A DNA stretch of 64,000 nt from Mycolicibacterium iranicum (GCF_014190915.1 NZ_JACHVU010000006.1:231085-295084), one strand, 5' to 3'. Counted from the stretch's first letter, positions 26,054 to 35,309 are shown. The notes: generated from the letters alone by a model not told the origin. A program made the numbers and translations.

Positions 26054-27783
26054 GCGGACCCATGACGACCTACTGCACCACCGACGCGCCCACCCTCCCC
26101 ATGACGGGGCGGCCACCGGCGGCCACCGGCGGCCTCACCGTCTCGGCCGTCAGCCTCACCGTGGCGCCCGATTCGACTCTGCTGGAGGATGTTTCGTTCA
26201 CCGCACGGCGCGGATCGCTGACCGCGGTGATTGGACCCTCCGGCTCGGGCAAGTCCACCCTCGCCCGCGTGATCGCAGGGTTGCGCCCCACCCGCGGCAC
26301 CGTGCTGCTCGACGGGCGCCCCGTGCACGGCCGCGCCGCCCAGGGCAACTCCCACGTCGGGCTGGTGCCGCAGGACGATGTCGTGCACGAGCGCCTCACC
26401 GTCACGCAGGCACTGCATTTCGCCGCCGAGCTCCGGATGCCGGCCACCAGTTCGGCGGCCGAACGCGCACGGGTCGTCGCCGACGTGCTCACCGAGCTCG
26501 AATTGACCCCGCATGCCCACACGCGGATCGACGCACTTTCCGGCGGCCAGCGCAAACGGGTTTCCGTGGCGCTGGAACTGCTGACCGGCCCGTCGCTGCT
26601 GGTGCTCGACGAGCCGACGACAGGGCTGGACCCGGCACTCGACCGTGCCGTCATGGCGATGCTGCGACGGTTGGCCGACGCCGGCCGCGTCGTCGTGGTC
26701 GTCACGCATTCCCTGACCTTCCTCGACGTCTGCGACCAGGTGCTGCTGCTCGCGCCCGGGGGCACCCTCGCCTTCTGCGGAGCGCCTCGCGACATCGCCG
26801 CGGCGATCGGGGCCAGCGACTGGGCCGACGTCTTCTCCAGGGTCACCGCCGGGGTGCGCGACACCAGGGCCCAGCCGTCCGAAAGGCGTTCATCGAACGC
26901 CCTTCTCGACACCGCGGCGGTGTCTGCGCCCTCCACCGGGCCCGGCGTATGGCGTCAGGTGTGGACGTTGGTGCGCCGCCAGGTCCGGTTGCTGCTCGCC
27001 CACCGCGGCTACACGCTGTTCCTCGCCGCCCTGCCATTCCTCGTCGGCCTGCTGCCGCTGACCGTCGCCGGCGACGCCGGCCTCGCGGCGATACCTGCGG
27101 ACGGCGCTCCGCCCTTCGAGGCCAAGCATGTCGTGGCGTTGACGAGCTTCGCCGCGATCCTGATGGGAATGACCCTGACCATCCGCGAACTGGTGGGCGA
27201 GCGCGCCCTGTTCGAGCGCGAGCGGGCCGCGGGTCTGTCGGCAACGGCCTACCTGGTCGCGAAAACCGCTGTGTTCGGCGGGATCGCGGTGCTGCAGTCG
27301 GCGATCCTGGTGCTCGTCGTCACCGCACCCGGTGTCGGCAAGGCCGCGCCGTCGCACGCGGCGGCCCTGAGCAGTCCCCTGCTGGAGATGTTCGCAGGCG
27401 TCGCGGCGACCGCCGTGGCCGCGTCGGCGCTGGGGCTCGCGCTGTCGGCGGTGGCGCGTACCGGCGACCAGGTGATCGTGCTGCTGGCGATGACGCTGAT
27501 GGCGCAGTTGGTGCTCGCCGGAGGCTACATCCCGGTGACGGACCGTCCGCTGTTCGAGACCGTCGCGACCGTGATGCCCGGACGCTGGGGCTTCGCGGCG
27601 ACCGCATCGACGGCGGACCTGACGCGCTTGGTCGTCGGGATCGCCGACGACCGGCACTGGCAGCACACCGCATCGACCTGGCTGGTGAACATGGCCGTGC
27701 TGGCAGCGTTGACGCTGCTCTTCGCCGCGATCGCCCGCTGGCAGATCGTCCGGCGCCGGGCAGGAGGCCTGGTGCAGGAGTGA
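26050..27783 (+). CDS. ABC transporter with fused ATPase and ABC-2 membrane domain (ABCG-like)
   Basis: 577 residues. The N-terminal ATPase (about 30-250) has Walker [11 protein letters not shown]-loop VPQDD, signature LSGGQRKRVS, Walker B LLVLDEPTTGLD and the H-loop His in VTHSLTF. The C-terminal half has six helices with an ABC-2/ABCG arrangement (from about 305 on; TIRELVGERALFERERAAGLSATAYLVAKT is the typical connector). Reverse-topology half transporters of this type export lipids or sterols and work as dimers. Unlike the mycobacterial Rv1747 type it has no FHA domain. The ATGA overlap with the cytidylyltransferase gene points to export of that pathway's product. Confidence 0.92.
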   Translation: MSGPMTTYCTTDAPTLPMTGRPPAATGGLTVSAVSLTVAPDSTLLEDVSFTARRGSLTAVIGPSGSGKSTLARVIAGLRPTRGTVLLDGRPVHGRAAQGNSHVGLVPQDDVVHERLTVTQALHFAAELRMPATSSAAERARVVADVLTELELTPHAHTRIDALSGGQRKRVSVALELLTGPSLLVLDEPTTGLDPALDRAVMAMLRRLADAGRVVVVVTHSLTFLDVCDQVLLLAPGGTLAFCGAPRDIAAAIGASDWADVFSRVTAGVRDTRAQPSERRSSNALLDTAAVSAPSTGPGVWRQVWTLVRRQVRLLLAHRGYTLFLAALPFLVGLLPLTVAGDAGLAAIPADGAPPFEAKHVVALTSFAAILMGMTLTIRELVGERALFERERAAGLSATAYLVAKTAVFGGIAVLQSAILVLVVTAPGVGKAAPSHAAALSSPLLEMFAGVAATAVAASALGLALSAVARTGDQVIVLLAMTLMAQLVLAGGYIPVTDRPLFETVATVMPGRWGFAATASTADLTRLVVGIADDRHWQHTASTWLVNMAVLAALTLLFAAIARWQIVRRRAGGLVQE

Positions 27784-27849
27784 ATCCTGTGACAGATGGG
27801 TATGCGACCGAAGCATCATCCGTATCCGCTTCAGGTCGAGGAGAGGCCC

Positions 27850-28560
27850 GTGGCCGTGTGCACCGCCCGTGCGCTGACGCGTCGCACCATCGCTGCGGTG
27901 GGAGCCGCCCTGATCGCCTCGACGACGTCGCTGACGCTCGGTGCGCCGCCCGCGGCAGCCGCGCCGGAGTGCCACGACGTCGAGGTCGTGTTCGCGCGCG
28001 GCACCGACGAACCGCCCGGCCTGGGTGTGGTGGGCACGTCACTGGTTGAGACCCTGCGCCCCATGGTGAAGGGGCTGTCGGTCGGGACGTATGCGGTCAG
28101 GTATCCGGCGTCCTGGGACTTCGGCCAGGTCGCGGTCGGCGCCAACGACGCCAGCCGGCGGGTGCAGGCGCTGGTGGCCCGCTGCCCGGACAGCAGGATC
28201 GTGCTGGGGGGCTACTCACAGGGAGCCGCCGTGATCGACGTGGTCGCGACCGCGCCGATCGCCGGCCTGGGGTACACCGCCCCGATGCCCGCCACGGTCA
28301 TCCCCCACATCGCGGCGATCGCGGTGTTCGGCAATCCGTCAGCGCGGTTCGGCAGGCCTCTGACGGTGCTGAGCCCGGATTTCGGCGCCCGCACCGCCGA
28401 CCTGTGCAACAGGAATGACCCGATCTGTTCGCGCGGCGACGATTTCGACGCCCACGTGCGGTATCTCCAGTCCGGGCTCGTGAAGCTGGCCGCCCAGTGG
28501 ATCACCAAGCATGTGCGACAGCAGGATCAGAACCCGAACTCTTCCAACCGGGCACGGTAG
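27850..28560 (+). CDS. cutinase-like secreted esterase
   Basis: 236 residues from GTG 27850, chosen because GAGGAGA lies just upstream and it opens directly into a signal peptide; an in-frame ATG at 27796 is possible. The export signal ends APPAAAAP. The cutinase domain has CHDVEVVFARGTDEPPGLG, the nucleophile in GGYSQGAAV, Asp in NRNDPIC and His in DAHVRYLQ, with four Cys for two disulfides. Mycobacterial members hydrolyse lipids and esters at the cell surface. It is 66 nt behind the lipid transporter, possibly cotranscribed. Its end overlaps the convergent oxidoreductase gene by 34 bp. Confidence 0.9.
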   Translation: MAVCTARALTRRTIAAVGAALIASTTSLTLGAPPAAAAPECHDVEVVFARGTDEPPGLGVVGTSLVETLRPMVKGLSVGTYAVRYPASWDFGQVAVGANDASRRVQALVARCPDSRIVLGGYSQGAAVIDVVATAPIAGLGYTAPMPATVIPHIAAIAVFGNPSARFGRPLTVLSPDFGARTADLCNRNDPICSRGDDFDAHVRYLQSGLVKLAAQWITKHVRQQDQNPNSSNRAR

Positions 28561-31500
28561 GCCTCGACGTTGCCGAGCTTGACGGCCTCGTAGCCACGCA
28601 CGATGTCGGGCAGACGCGCCACGTCGACCGCACGGTCGTAGTTGTCGTGGTCGAGTCGGCCGGCCAGGGTCGTCACGATGTCGGCGTACTCGGTGAGCAG
28701 TTGCCGCTCGACCCTGCGGACGTGGGCGTAACCGAAGGGGTCGAATCGCGTCCCGCGCAACCGCTTTCCCTTGGCCAGCGCCCGAAGCGCGACGTGGCTC
28801 GCCGGTCCCAGCGCGATCTTCTTCGAACGGCCCATCGCCCGCAGCATCGGCGGGTGCAGCCGGTAGGTCAGCTTCTCCCCGTCCGGCACTTCGGCTTTCA
28901 CCTGGGCGAGGAAGCCCGGATCCGTCAGCAGGCGGGCCACCTCGTACTCGTCCTTGTACGCCGTGAACTTGTAGAGTCCCCGCGCGACGGCCTCGCTGAA
29001 GTCGGTGCGCGTCCCGAGTGCCCGTTCTGCCGCCCAGACCGTCTGCATCAATGTCACGTAACGACGCGCGACCTTCGTGTTCTGGTAGGCGACGAGATCG
29101 GCCGCGCGCCGCGCGATGAGGTCACCGACGTGGCCGGCGAACGTGGTGTCCGCCAGCACCTGGGCGGGCACCGCCGCCGCACCGCGCGCGGGTACCGGTG
29201 ACACGGCGTCGTGGAAGCGGGCCGGATCGGCCTCCGCCACTCGTCCCCAGCGGAAAGCCGCCGTGTTCGCCTGCACGGCAACGCCGTTGATCTCGATGGC
29301 CTCTTCGATGGCTGACGCGGGGATGCGCAGCGCACCGGCCTGGTACGCGGCGCCGATCAACAGGAAGTTGGCCGTCGCGGTGTCGCCGAACAGGGACTGC
29401 GCCGCGGCGAGGGCGTCGAAGGAGTGCACCGAGCGGCACACCTGCCCCAGCCGGTTGAGCAGATAGGCCGTGTCGGGGTACTCGATCTCCTTGTCGTACA
29501 CCATGTCACCGGTCGGCGTCTTGCTCGTCGAGGCGATGCAGACGGTCGCTGCGGGATCGGCATAGCCGAGGTTGCGCGTATCGGCTGCGGTCAGCAGATC
29601 GAAGGCCACCACGCAGTCCGCGGTGCCGGGTGTCAGCCGGTTCGACGGATCGAGGCGCTCGGCAGCGAACCGCAGGTGCGAGACCACGGGCCCGGCCTTC
29701 TGGCTCAACCCGATCTGGTCGAGGCTCTCGACGTCGTATCCCGCGCGCAGCGCCGCGGTGGCCAGCACCTGGTTGACCGTGACGATGCCCGTGCCGCCGA
29801 TCCCGGCGAACAGAATGTTCTGCGTGGAGGTGACGGGGGGTAGCGACACATCGGACACCGGCGGTGGCGGCGGCACCGGCCGAGGTGCCTGCCTGCGGCC
29901 GGTGACCTCGACGGTGACGAACGACGGGCAGTCACCGTCCAGACAGCTGTAATCGGTGTTGCACGACGTCTGGTCGATCCGGGTCTTGCGGCCGAACTCG
30001 GTGTCCACCGGTTGCACCGACAGACAGTTGGACTTCACACCGCAGTCGCCGCATCCTTCGCAGACGGCTTCGTTGATGAGCACCCGGGTGGTCCGTGTGG
30101 GCAGGGTGCCGCGCTTGCGTTGCCGTCGCGCGTCGGCGGCGCAGTGCTGGTCGTAGATCAGCACTGTGACGCCCGTGACGTCGCGCAGGCGACGCTGCGC
30201 CTCGTCGAGACGGTCGCGGTGCCATACCAGGGTCCCTTCCGCCAGGGCACGCCTGCGGTGTCGCTGCGGTTCGTCGGCACAGATGATGATCTGTGCGACG
30301 CCTTCACTTCTGAGCTTGTGCGTCAATGCCGCGACGGCCAGCGCACCTTCGGCATGCTGGGCGCCGGTCATGGCGACGACCTCGTTGTAGAGCAGCTTGT
30401 AGGTGATGTTGACCCCGGCGGCCACGCAGGCCTGCACGGCGAGCTGGCCGGAGTGGAAGAACGTTCCGTCGCCGATGTTCTGAAAGAGATGGGGGACATC
30501 GGTGAACGGCGCCTGGCCGATCCACTGGCTGCCCTCGCCGCCCATCTGGGTGAGCCCGGTGACCGCGCTGTCCTTACGGCCGGACATGGTCACCATCGTG
30601 TGGCAGCCGATGCCGCCGCCGGCCAGCGAACCCTCCGGCACCGCGGTGGAGCGGTTGTGCGGGCAGCCGCTGCAAAAGTAGGCGGCGCGGCGTACGGGAA
30701 GCACTTCCAGTGACAGAGCCGGTGGCGGAGGCTTTTTCAGCTGCAGCCGGCCTCCCAGCACGCGGCGTAGCGGGCCGAGCAGTCGCCCGGCTGTCAGCTC
30801 GCCGTCGGCGGGGACCAGCGGCTGCCCCTGGGTGTCCTTCTTGCCCACGATGCGCGGTGCGTTGGTGCCGCCGTAGAGAATGTCCCGCATCTGCGCTTCC
30901 ACGAAGGCCGTCTTGTCCTCGACCACCAGGATCTCATCCAGCCCTTCGGCGAACGCGGTGACCGTGTCGGGCCCCAGCGGCCACGGCATGCCGATCCGCA
31001 GCAGCCGCACACCGGCGCGGCGCAGCGCCGCGTCGTCGGCGCCGAGGTCGGTGAGAGCCTGCCGTACGGCATCGAAGGCTGTTCCGGTGGCGGCGATTCC
31101 GACGGTCGCCACGGGAGGGTCGACATCGATGACGTCGAGCCGGTTGGCCGACGAATAGGCACGCACGACCTCTGCGCGCGGACCGTAGAGATCGGCCTCG
31201 GCCAGCAGACTGTCGGCCGGTGCCGCCATCGGCCGCTGACGGTAGACGAAAGGGCGTCCTTCCCACAGCACTTCTGGAACGACGATGTCGATGTCGACGT
31301 CCTGCGCGTCGACGGTCCAGGCACCGTCGGCCACGTCCGCCACAATCTTCAGCGCCACAACACATCCCGAGGCGCGCGACAACGCCACGCCGTGCATCGC
31401 CATCGTGACGATATCTCGGGCGTTGCGCGGAAACAGCACCGGTATGCCCAGTGCGGCCAGGGATCGCTCGCTCACGGCCGGCACGGTGGAGGATTTGGAC

Positions 31501-31979
31501 GCGGGGTCGTCGCCGACCAGCAGCAGCATTCCGCCTGAGGGGTTGGCCCCGTACATGTTCGCGTGCCGAAGCGCGTCGGTCGCCCGGTCGAGACCGGGCC
31601 CCTTGCCGTACCAGACACCGACCACGCCGTCGAAGCGCGGCTCCTTCTGCGAGAGCGCCGCGAAATCCGCCTGACTCCCCCACACCGACGTGGCTGCGAG
31701 TTCTTCGTTCAGGCCCGGAACAAAGGTGATGTCGTGGTCGGCGAGCACCTCGGGCATCCCGGACAGCATCCGGTCGACCCCGCCCAGTGGGCTGCCCTGG
31801 TATCCCGACACGAAGGTGGCGATTCGGCGACCCGCGCGCGCGTCGCGCTCCTGCTGCTCGACCAGGGCACGCGCGATGGCCTGCACCCCGGTCAGCAGCA
31901 CGGCGGGTGATCCGGCGCGGAACCGGTCGCCGAGGTCGTAGGCACTCGGACCGGGTCTGCGGATGTCGAGGTCTGTCAT
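28527..31979 (-). CDS. indolepyruvate:ferredoxin oxidoreductase family protein (fused IorA-IorB type)
   Basis: 1150 residues. The N-terminal half is a pyruvate-ferredoxin-oxidoreductase-like TPP region (YQGSPLGGVDRMLSG; VPGLNEELAATSVWGSQ; later GGEGSQWIGQAPF). A Cys cluster CSGCPHNRST lies near 430. A ferredoxin-like Cys-rich part reads CEGCGDCGVKSNC. The gamma-type domain starts near NILFAGIGGTGIVTVNQVL. A C-terminal DUF6537-type region follows. It should oxidatively decarboxylate aryl or branched 2-oxo acids from amino acid breakdown to acyl-CoA and reduce ferredoxin. A divergent Lrp/AsnC gene fits control by amino acids. Confidence 0.92.
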   Translation of the reverse strand: MTDLDIRRPGPSAYDLGDRFRAGSPAVLLTGVQAIARALVEQQERDARAGRRIATFVSGYQGSPLGGVDRMLSGMPEVLADHDITFVPGLNEELAATSVWGSQADFAALSQKEPRFDGVVGVWYGKGPGLDRATDALRHANMYGANPSGGMLLLVGDDPASKSSTVPAVSERSLAALGIPVLFPRNARDIVTMAMHGVALSRASGCVVALKIVADVADGAWTVDAQDVDIDIVVPEVLWEGRPFVYRQRPMAAPADSLLAEADLYGPRAEVVRAYSSANRLDVIDVDPPVATVGIAATGTAFDAVRQALTDLGADDAALRRAGVRLLRIGMPWPLGPDTVTAFAEGLDEILVVEDKTAFVEAQMRDILYGGTNAPRIVGKKDTQGQPLVPADGELTAGRLLGPLRRVLGGRLQLKKPPPPALSLEVLPVRRAAYFCSGCPHNRSTAVPEGSLAGGGIGCHTMVTMSGRKDSAVTGLTQMGGEGSQWIGQAPFTDVPHLFQNIGDGTFFHSGQLAVQACVAAGVNITYKLLYNEVVAMTGAQHAEGALAVAALTHKLRSEGVAQIIICADEPQRHRRRALAEGTLVWHRDRLDEAQRRLRDVTGVTVLIYDQHCAADARRQRKRGTLPTRTTRVLINEAVCEGCGDCGVKSNCLSVQPVDTEFGRKTRIDQTSCNTDYSCLDGDCPSFVTVEVTGRRQAPRPVPPPPPVSDVSLPPVTSTQNILFAGIGGTGIVTVNQVLATAALRAGYDVESLDQIGLSQKAGPVVSHLRFAAERLDPSNRLTPGTADCVVAFDLLTAADTRNLGYADPAATVCIASTSKTPTGDMVYDKEIEYPDTAYLLNRLGQVCRSVHSFDALAAAQSLFGDTATANFLLIGAAYQAGALRIPASAIEEAIEINGVAVQANTAAFRWGRVAEADPARFHDAVSPVPARGAAAVPAQVLADTTFAGHVGDLIARRAADLVAYQNTKVARRYVTLMQTVWAAERALGTRTDFSEAVARGLYKFTAYKDEYEVARLLTDPGFLAQVKAEVPDGEKLTYRLHPPMLRAMGRSKKIALGPASHVALRALAKGKRLRGTRFDPFGYAHVRRVERQLLTEYADIVTTLAGRLDHDNYDRAVDVARLPDIVRGYEAVKLGNVEAYRARLEEFGF

Positions 31980-32118
31980 CTGAGCTCACCGCCTCGGCTA
32001 TTGCTGTGCGTATTGATGACCTCAGGGTGCCATCGCCACTCATTGTGAGCAAGCATGTGAGGTTCTATTGAGCATGTTGCCCAGAAATCTCAAAGTGTGA
32101 CGTGCGATACTAAGCGAC
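31980..32118. promoter_or_regulatory. divergent control region between oxidoreductase and Lrp genes
   Basis: 139 bp, clearly more AT-rich than its neighbours. It contains two related elements starting ATTGTGAGCAAGCATG (32042) and ATTGAGCATG (32067), about 25 bp apart. Tandem imperfect sites in a divergent lrp intergenic region are what an Lrp/AsnC autoregulator usually binds. No clear -10/-35 pair was found. Confidence 0.4.
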
Positions 32119-32601
32119 ATGCCGAAGCTGGATCGCACCGATGCCCGTCTGTTGCTTGCGCTGTGTGACGCGCCCCGCGCGACGGGAGTGCAACTGGCCA
32201 CCATGCTCAACCTGGCGCGCAACACGGTGCAGGCACGGCTGGCCCGTTGGGACCAGGACAAGGTCCTGGCGCCGATCGACCGGTGCGTGTCCCCGCGCGA
32301 CCTGGGATATCCACTGAAGGCCTTCATCACCGTGGTGGTCGACCAGCACCGGCTGGAGAACGTCATCGCCGAATTGGAGACCGTTACTCAGATAACCCAG
32401 GTGACCGGGCTCTCGGGCGCCGCCGACCTGCTGATCGCGGTGGTCGCCACCGACGCCGACGATCTCTATCGGGTCGCGGGTCTCGTCCTGGCGGTCCCGG
32501 GCGTCGAGCGCACGACGATGTCGGTCGCGATGCACGAGGTCGTCGCCTACCGGACCCGGCCGCTGCTCGAACAGCTCGCCGCGGGCCGGCAGCCCACGTG
32601 A
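32119..32601 (+). CDS. Lrp/AsnC-family transcriptional regulator
   Basis: 160 residues. The N-terminal winged helix-turn-helix is seen in LDRTDARLLLALCDAPRATGVQLATMLNLARNTVQARLARWDQDKVL. The C-terminal RAM ligand-binding domain includes AFITVVVDQHRLENVIAELETVTQITQVTGLSGAADLLIAVVA, then VPGVERTTMSVAMHEVV. It probably senses an amino acid or 2-oxo acid and controls the divergent 1150-residue oxidoreductase gene, a pairing common for Lrp proteins. It ends 3 nt from the convergent LmeA-like gene. Confidence 0.92.
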   Translation: MPKLDRTDARLLLALCDAPRATGVQLATMLNLARNTVQARLARWDQDKVLAPIDRCVSPRDLGYPLKAFITVVVDQHRLENVIAELETVTQITQVTGLSGAADLLIAVVATDADDLYRVAGLVLAVPGVERTTMSVAMHEVVAYRTRPLLEQLAAGRQPT

Positions 32602-32604
32602 GCC

Positions 32605-33627
32605 TCAGAGCGCGGCGAAGCAGGGATTGGTTTCTTCGCTCGGGATCGAGGCGTCGCGACTGGAGAACGTTCCGACAACCGCCGAGTCGGTGACCTCGAC
32701 GCTGTCCGCCTGGATTCCGAGCGGGTAGTTGTCGTTGAGCTTCTTGGTCAGGTCGTCGAGCGCGGACTGTACGGCGTCCTTCGGGAACGGCCCACTCACC
32801 TCGAGGACCTGCAGGGTCAGATCCCCCTCGACCACAACGGGTTTGGCGGTGACGCCGGCGCTTCCGGCGTCCAGGACGAGGGTTCCGGCCGCGGGGTCGG
32901 TACGGACGTCGGTGACCAGAGCGCCCACCCCGGGCAGATTCGCCGCGACGGTTTCCTTGATGCCCTCGGCGCGCCATGTCAGCGTGGCGTCCAACCGGCC
33001 GATGGTGCCCTTCGAGTCACCGGAATCGTTCAAACGCACATCCTGCAGCGTCACGTCGGCCGTCATGCCGTCCGCGGCCTGTACTCGGTCGCCGGCGGTG
33101 CGCACCGAGATGTTCGTGTAGTGGCCCGTGAGGTGTTGCCACAGGAACGGCGGGTTCACCCCGTAGGAGATGGTCGCACCGTCCTCGACGACGCATTCGG
33201 CGATACCGACCAGGACGTCGTCGGCGCGGTGCCGGGCGTAGAGTTCGGCGCCGGCCAGGCCGCCGACGATCACGGCGACGGCAACGACGGCGAGCAACGC
33301 GATGGTCTGCCGGGTGAAAAATGCTGAGCGATGCGGCTTTTCAGCGCTGGGCGCCAGTGCCGGTGCCGGGGCCGGCGCTGCAGGTGTGGGGTGCCGCGGG
33401 GGTGGTCGCGGGACATCCCTGGGCGGAGGCGGTCCAGCGGGACGGGCCGGAGGCGGAGGTCGCCTGAACTGCTCGGTCGGCGCCGCATCGGCCGGTCGCG
33501 CGCGAAGCCGCTCGGTCGGTGACTCCGGGCCGCCCGGGCGCGGGATCCGCCGGGTCGCGGGGTCGGGCTGCGGCGTCCCCCGGCCGCGCCGGTCGGGCTG
33601 CCCGGGGCGATGCGGCGGGTGCGTCAC
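32605..33627 (-). CDS. DUF2993 (LmeA-type) phospholipid-binding protein with proline-rich N-terminus
   Basis: 340 residues from GTG 33627 (VTHPPHRPGQP); the frame is open further upstream but that part overlaps the divergent thioesterase gene. The proline/arginine-rich cytosolic segment covers about residues 1-100. A single membrane segment follows (IALLAVVAVAVIVGGLAGAELYA). The extracytoplasmic DUF2993 domain includes GYGVNPPFLWQHLTGHYTNISV-type sequence and VTLQDVRLNDS. The family founder LmeA affects lipomannan/mannosyl lipid elongation and binds phospholipids. This copy has a much longer proline-rich head than LmeA itself, so it is a paralogue. Confidence 0.85.
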   Translation of the reverse strand: MTHPPHRPGQPDRRGRGTPQPDPATRRIPRPGGPESPTERLRARPADAAPTEQFRRPPPPARPAGPPPPRDVPRPPPRHPTPAAPAPAPALAPSAEKPHRSAFFTRQTIALLAVVAVAVIVGGLAGAELYARHRADDVLVGIAECVVEDGATISYGVNPPFLWQHLTGHYTNISVRTAGDRVQAADGMTADVTLQDVRLNDSGDSKGTIGRLDATLTWRAEGIKETVAANLPGVGALVTDVRTDPAAGTLVLDAGSAGVTAKPVVVEGDLTLQVLEVSGPFPKDAVQSALDDLTKKLNDNYPLGIQADSVEVTDSAVVGTFSSRDASIPSEETNPCFAAL

Positions 33628-33699
33628 CTGGGCAATTGTGCCCCATGGGCGCAGGACGGCGGTGGAAGTCGGCCGAGGACGCGACACTACGTTGAGCCC

Positions 33700-34179
33700 A
33701 TGGATTCCGGACCGAACCCGTTGGTCAGCGCCGTGCCGCGGCCCCACCCGGCGCGGCGGGACGCCCACCTCTACCCGGTGCACCATCCGATCGATGCCCG
33801 ATTCGGCGACATGGACGCGAACGGGCACCTGAACAACGTCGCCTTGGAGTCGTTGCACGAGAACACGCGGGCGACGCTGAACCGCCGGGTCTTCCCCGAC
33901 GTGTACGACCGCACCACCCGGCGCCTGCGCATCGTCACCTCCACGATCGTCGTCCACTACCTGCGCGAAGCGCCGTGGCCGTCGGTGATCGACACCGCGG
34001 TCGGGATCGGCCACGTCGGTCGCACCTCCTTCGTCGCGTCGACGGGCCTGTTCCTCGGGAAGGACTGCATCAGCCTCTGCGACACCGTGCTGGTGCTCCT
34101 CGACGACGACGGTCCGACACCGATCCCCGACGACGCCCGAGCCCGCCTGGAGGAATTGCGGCTTACCGCCAGCAGGTAG
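33700..34179 (+). CDS. acyl-CoA thioesterase, 4HBT family
   Basis: 159 residues from ATG 33700. It has the hot-dog fold signature DARFGDMDANGHLNNVALESLHENTR with the conserved Asp/Asn positions of 4-hydroxybenzoyl-CoA thioesterases, followed by TSTIVVHYLREAPWP and VGRTSFVASTGLFLG. It is a soluble cytosolic enzyme that hydrolyses acyl-CoA thioesters; the chain length is unknown. It is divergent from the DUF2993 gene with 72 bp between the starts. Confidence 0.88.
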   Translation: MDSGPNPLVSAVPRPHPARRDAHLYPVHHPIDARFGDMDANGHLNNVALESLHENTRATLNRRVFPDVYDRTTRRLRIVTSTIVVHYLREAPWPSVIDTAVGIGHVGRTSFVASTGLFLGKDCISLCDTVLVLLDDDGPTPIPDDARARLEELRLTASR

Positions 34180-34254
34180 GGCAGAGCTGCGCCAACATCC
34201 ATGACAGCGTGCGCGCGAGGGAGCAGAGTCGTCTCTGACAACGCACACCCCGTC

Positions 34255-34268
34255 AGGAGGGCACCCCG
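34255..34268 (+). promoter_or_regulatory. strong Shine-Dalgarno with no start codon behind it
   Basis: AGGAGG at 34255-34260, then 5 nt, then CCG-ACG-ACG where ATG-ACG-ACG would be expected. The frame that follows is that of the bicupin and reads protein-like (TTSTARSSHTASLADGEIVE) up to the internal ATG at 34347. Confidence 0.6.
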
Positions 34269-34346
34269 ACGACGTCCACCGCACGCAGCAGCCACACCGC
34301 GTCTCTGGCCGACGGCGAGATCGTCGAGGAGTCGGACCTCGGCTCG

Positions 34347-35309
34347 ATGCGGCGCGTGACCGCCGACAACCTGCCGATCCTCACGGGGCTGTCGATCAAG
34401 CGGGTGCTGCTCAACCCCGGTGCGATGCGCACCCCGCACTGGCATGCCAACGCCAACGAACTCACCTACTGCGTGTCCGGGACGGCCCTGGTGTCGATCC
34501 TCGACGACCACAGCAGGTTCTCGTCCTTCATTGTGACCGCAGGACAGATGTTCCACGCCGCTTCGGGCTCGCTGCACCACATCGAGAACATCGGCGCCGA
34601 CGTCGCCGAGTTCATCATCGCGTTCCGCCACGAACGTCCCGAGGACTTCGGATTCGGGGCGACCCTGGGCGCATTCTCGGACGCGGTTCTCGGCAACACC
34701 TACGACCTGCCCGCCTCGGATCTGGCCAAGATCCGCCGCGACACCACCGATCGCAAGCTCGCCGCGCGCGTCGGGGCGCCGGAGATCCCGGCCGTCGCGT
34801 ATCTCAACGATCCGCACGAGTTCGACATCGAGGCGCAGGCGCCCGGGCTGAACTACGTGAGCGGCAACGCACGGTTCGCGCGTGATCAGTTCTGGCCGGC
34901 GCTGACCGACATGTCGATGTACTCGCTGCGGGTCGCCGAGGACGGGATGCGTGAACCGCACTGGCATCCGGTCACCGCCGAGATGGGATACGTGCACCAC
35001 GGCGATGCCCGGATGACCGTCATGAATCCCGATGGCACGCTGGACACCTGGACGATGACCACCGGCGACATGTACTTCATCCCACGCGCCTACCCGCACC
35101 ACATCGAGAACATCGGCACCGACGAATGGCACTTCCTCATCTTCTTCGACCAGCCGTTCCCCGCCGACATCGGCTACCGGGCGTCGGCGAGTGCCTACTC
35201 CCGCGAAGTCCTCGCCGCGGCCTTCGACACCCACATCGACGACCTGCCCCACTTCCCTTTCACCCCAGCAGATCCGCTGATCGTGACGCGCAGCAATCCA
35301 CGGGACTGA
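34347..35309 (+). CDS. bicupin (oxalate decarboxylase-like), start codon uncertain
   Basis: 320 residues from the first in-frame ATG, but the coding frame clearly extends about 27 codons upstream to a Shine-Dalgarno without start codon. Cupin 1 has HWHANANELTY (HxHx4E) and a later His in LHHIENIG. Cupin 2 has HWHPVTAEMGY and PHHIENIG. Both metal sites are complete, as in bicupin oxalate decarboxylases, which split oxalate to formate and CO2 using manganese. Whether the gene is translated from 34347, from a non-standard codon, or has lost its start cannot be settled here. It is convergent with the secreted protein gene, 7 nt apart. Confidence 0.8.
   Translation: MRRVTADNLPILTGLSIKRVLLNPGAMRTPHWHANANELTYCVSGTALVSILDDHSRFSSFIVTAGQMFHAASGSLHHIENIGADVAEFIIAFRHERPEDFGFGATLGAFSDAVLGNTYDLPASDLAKIRRDTTDRKLAARVGAPEIPAVAYLNDPHEFDIEAQAPGLNYVSGNARFARDQFWPALTDMSMYSLRVAEDGMREPHWHPVTAEMGYVHHGDARMTVMNPDGTLDTWTMTTGDMYFIPRAYPHHIENIGTDEWHFLIFFDQPFPADIGYRASASAYSREVLAAAFDTHIDDLPHFPFTPADPLIVTRSNPRD

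Noticed and set aside
27798..27803. GGGTAT box before the first cutinase
   Set aside because: No GTTT-type -35 at 15-17 nt upstream; chance match.
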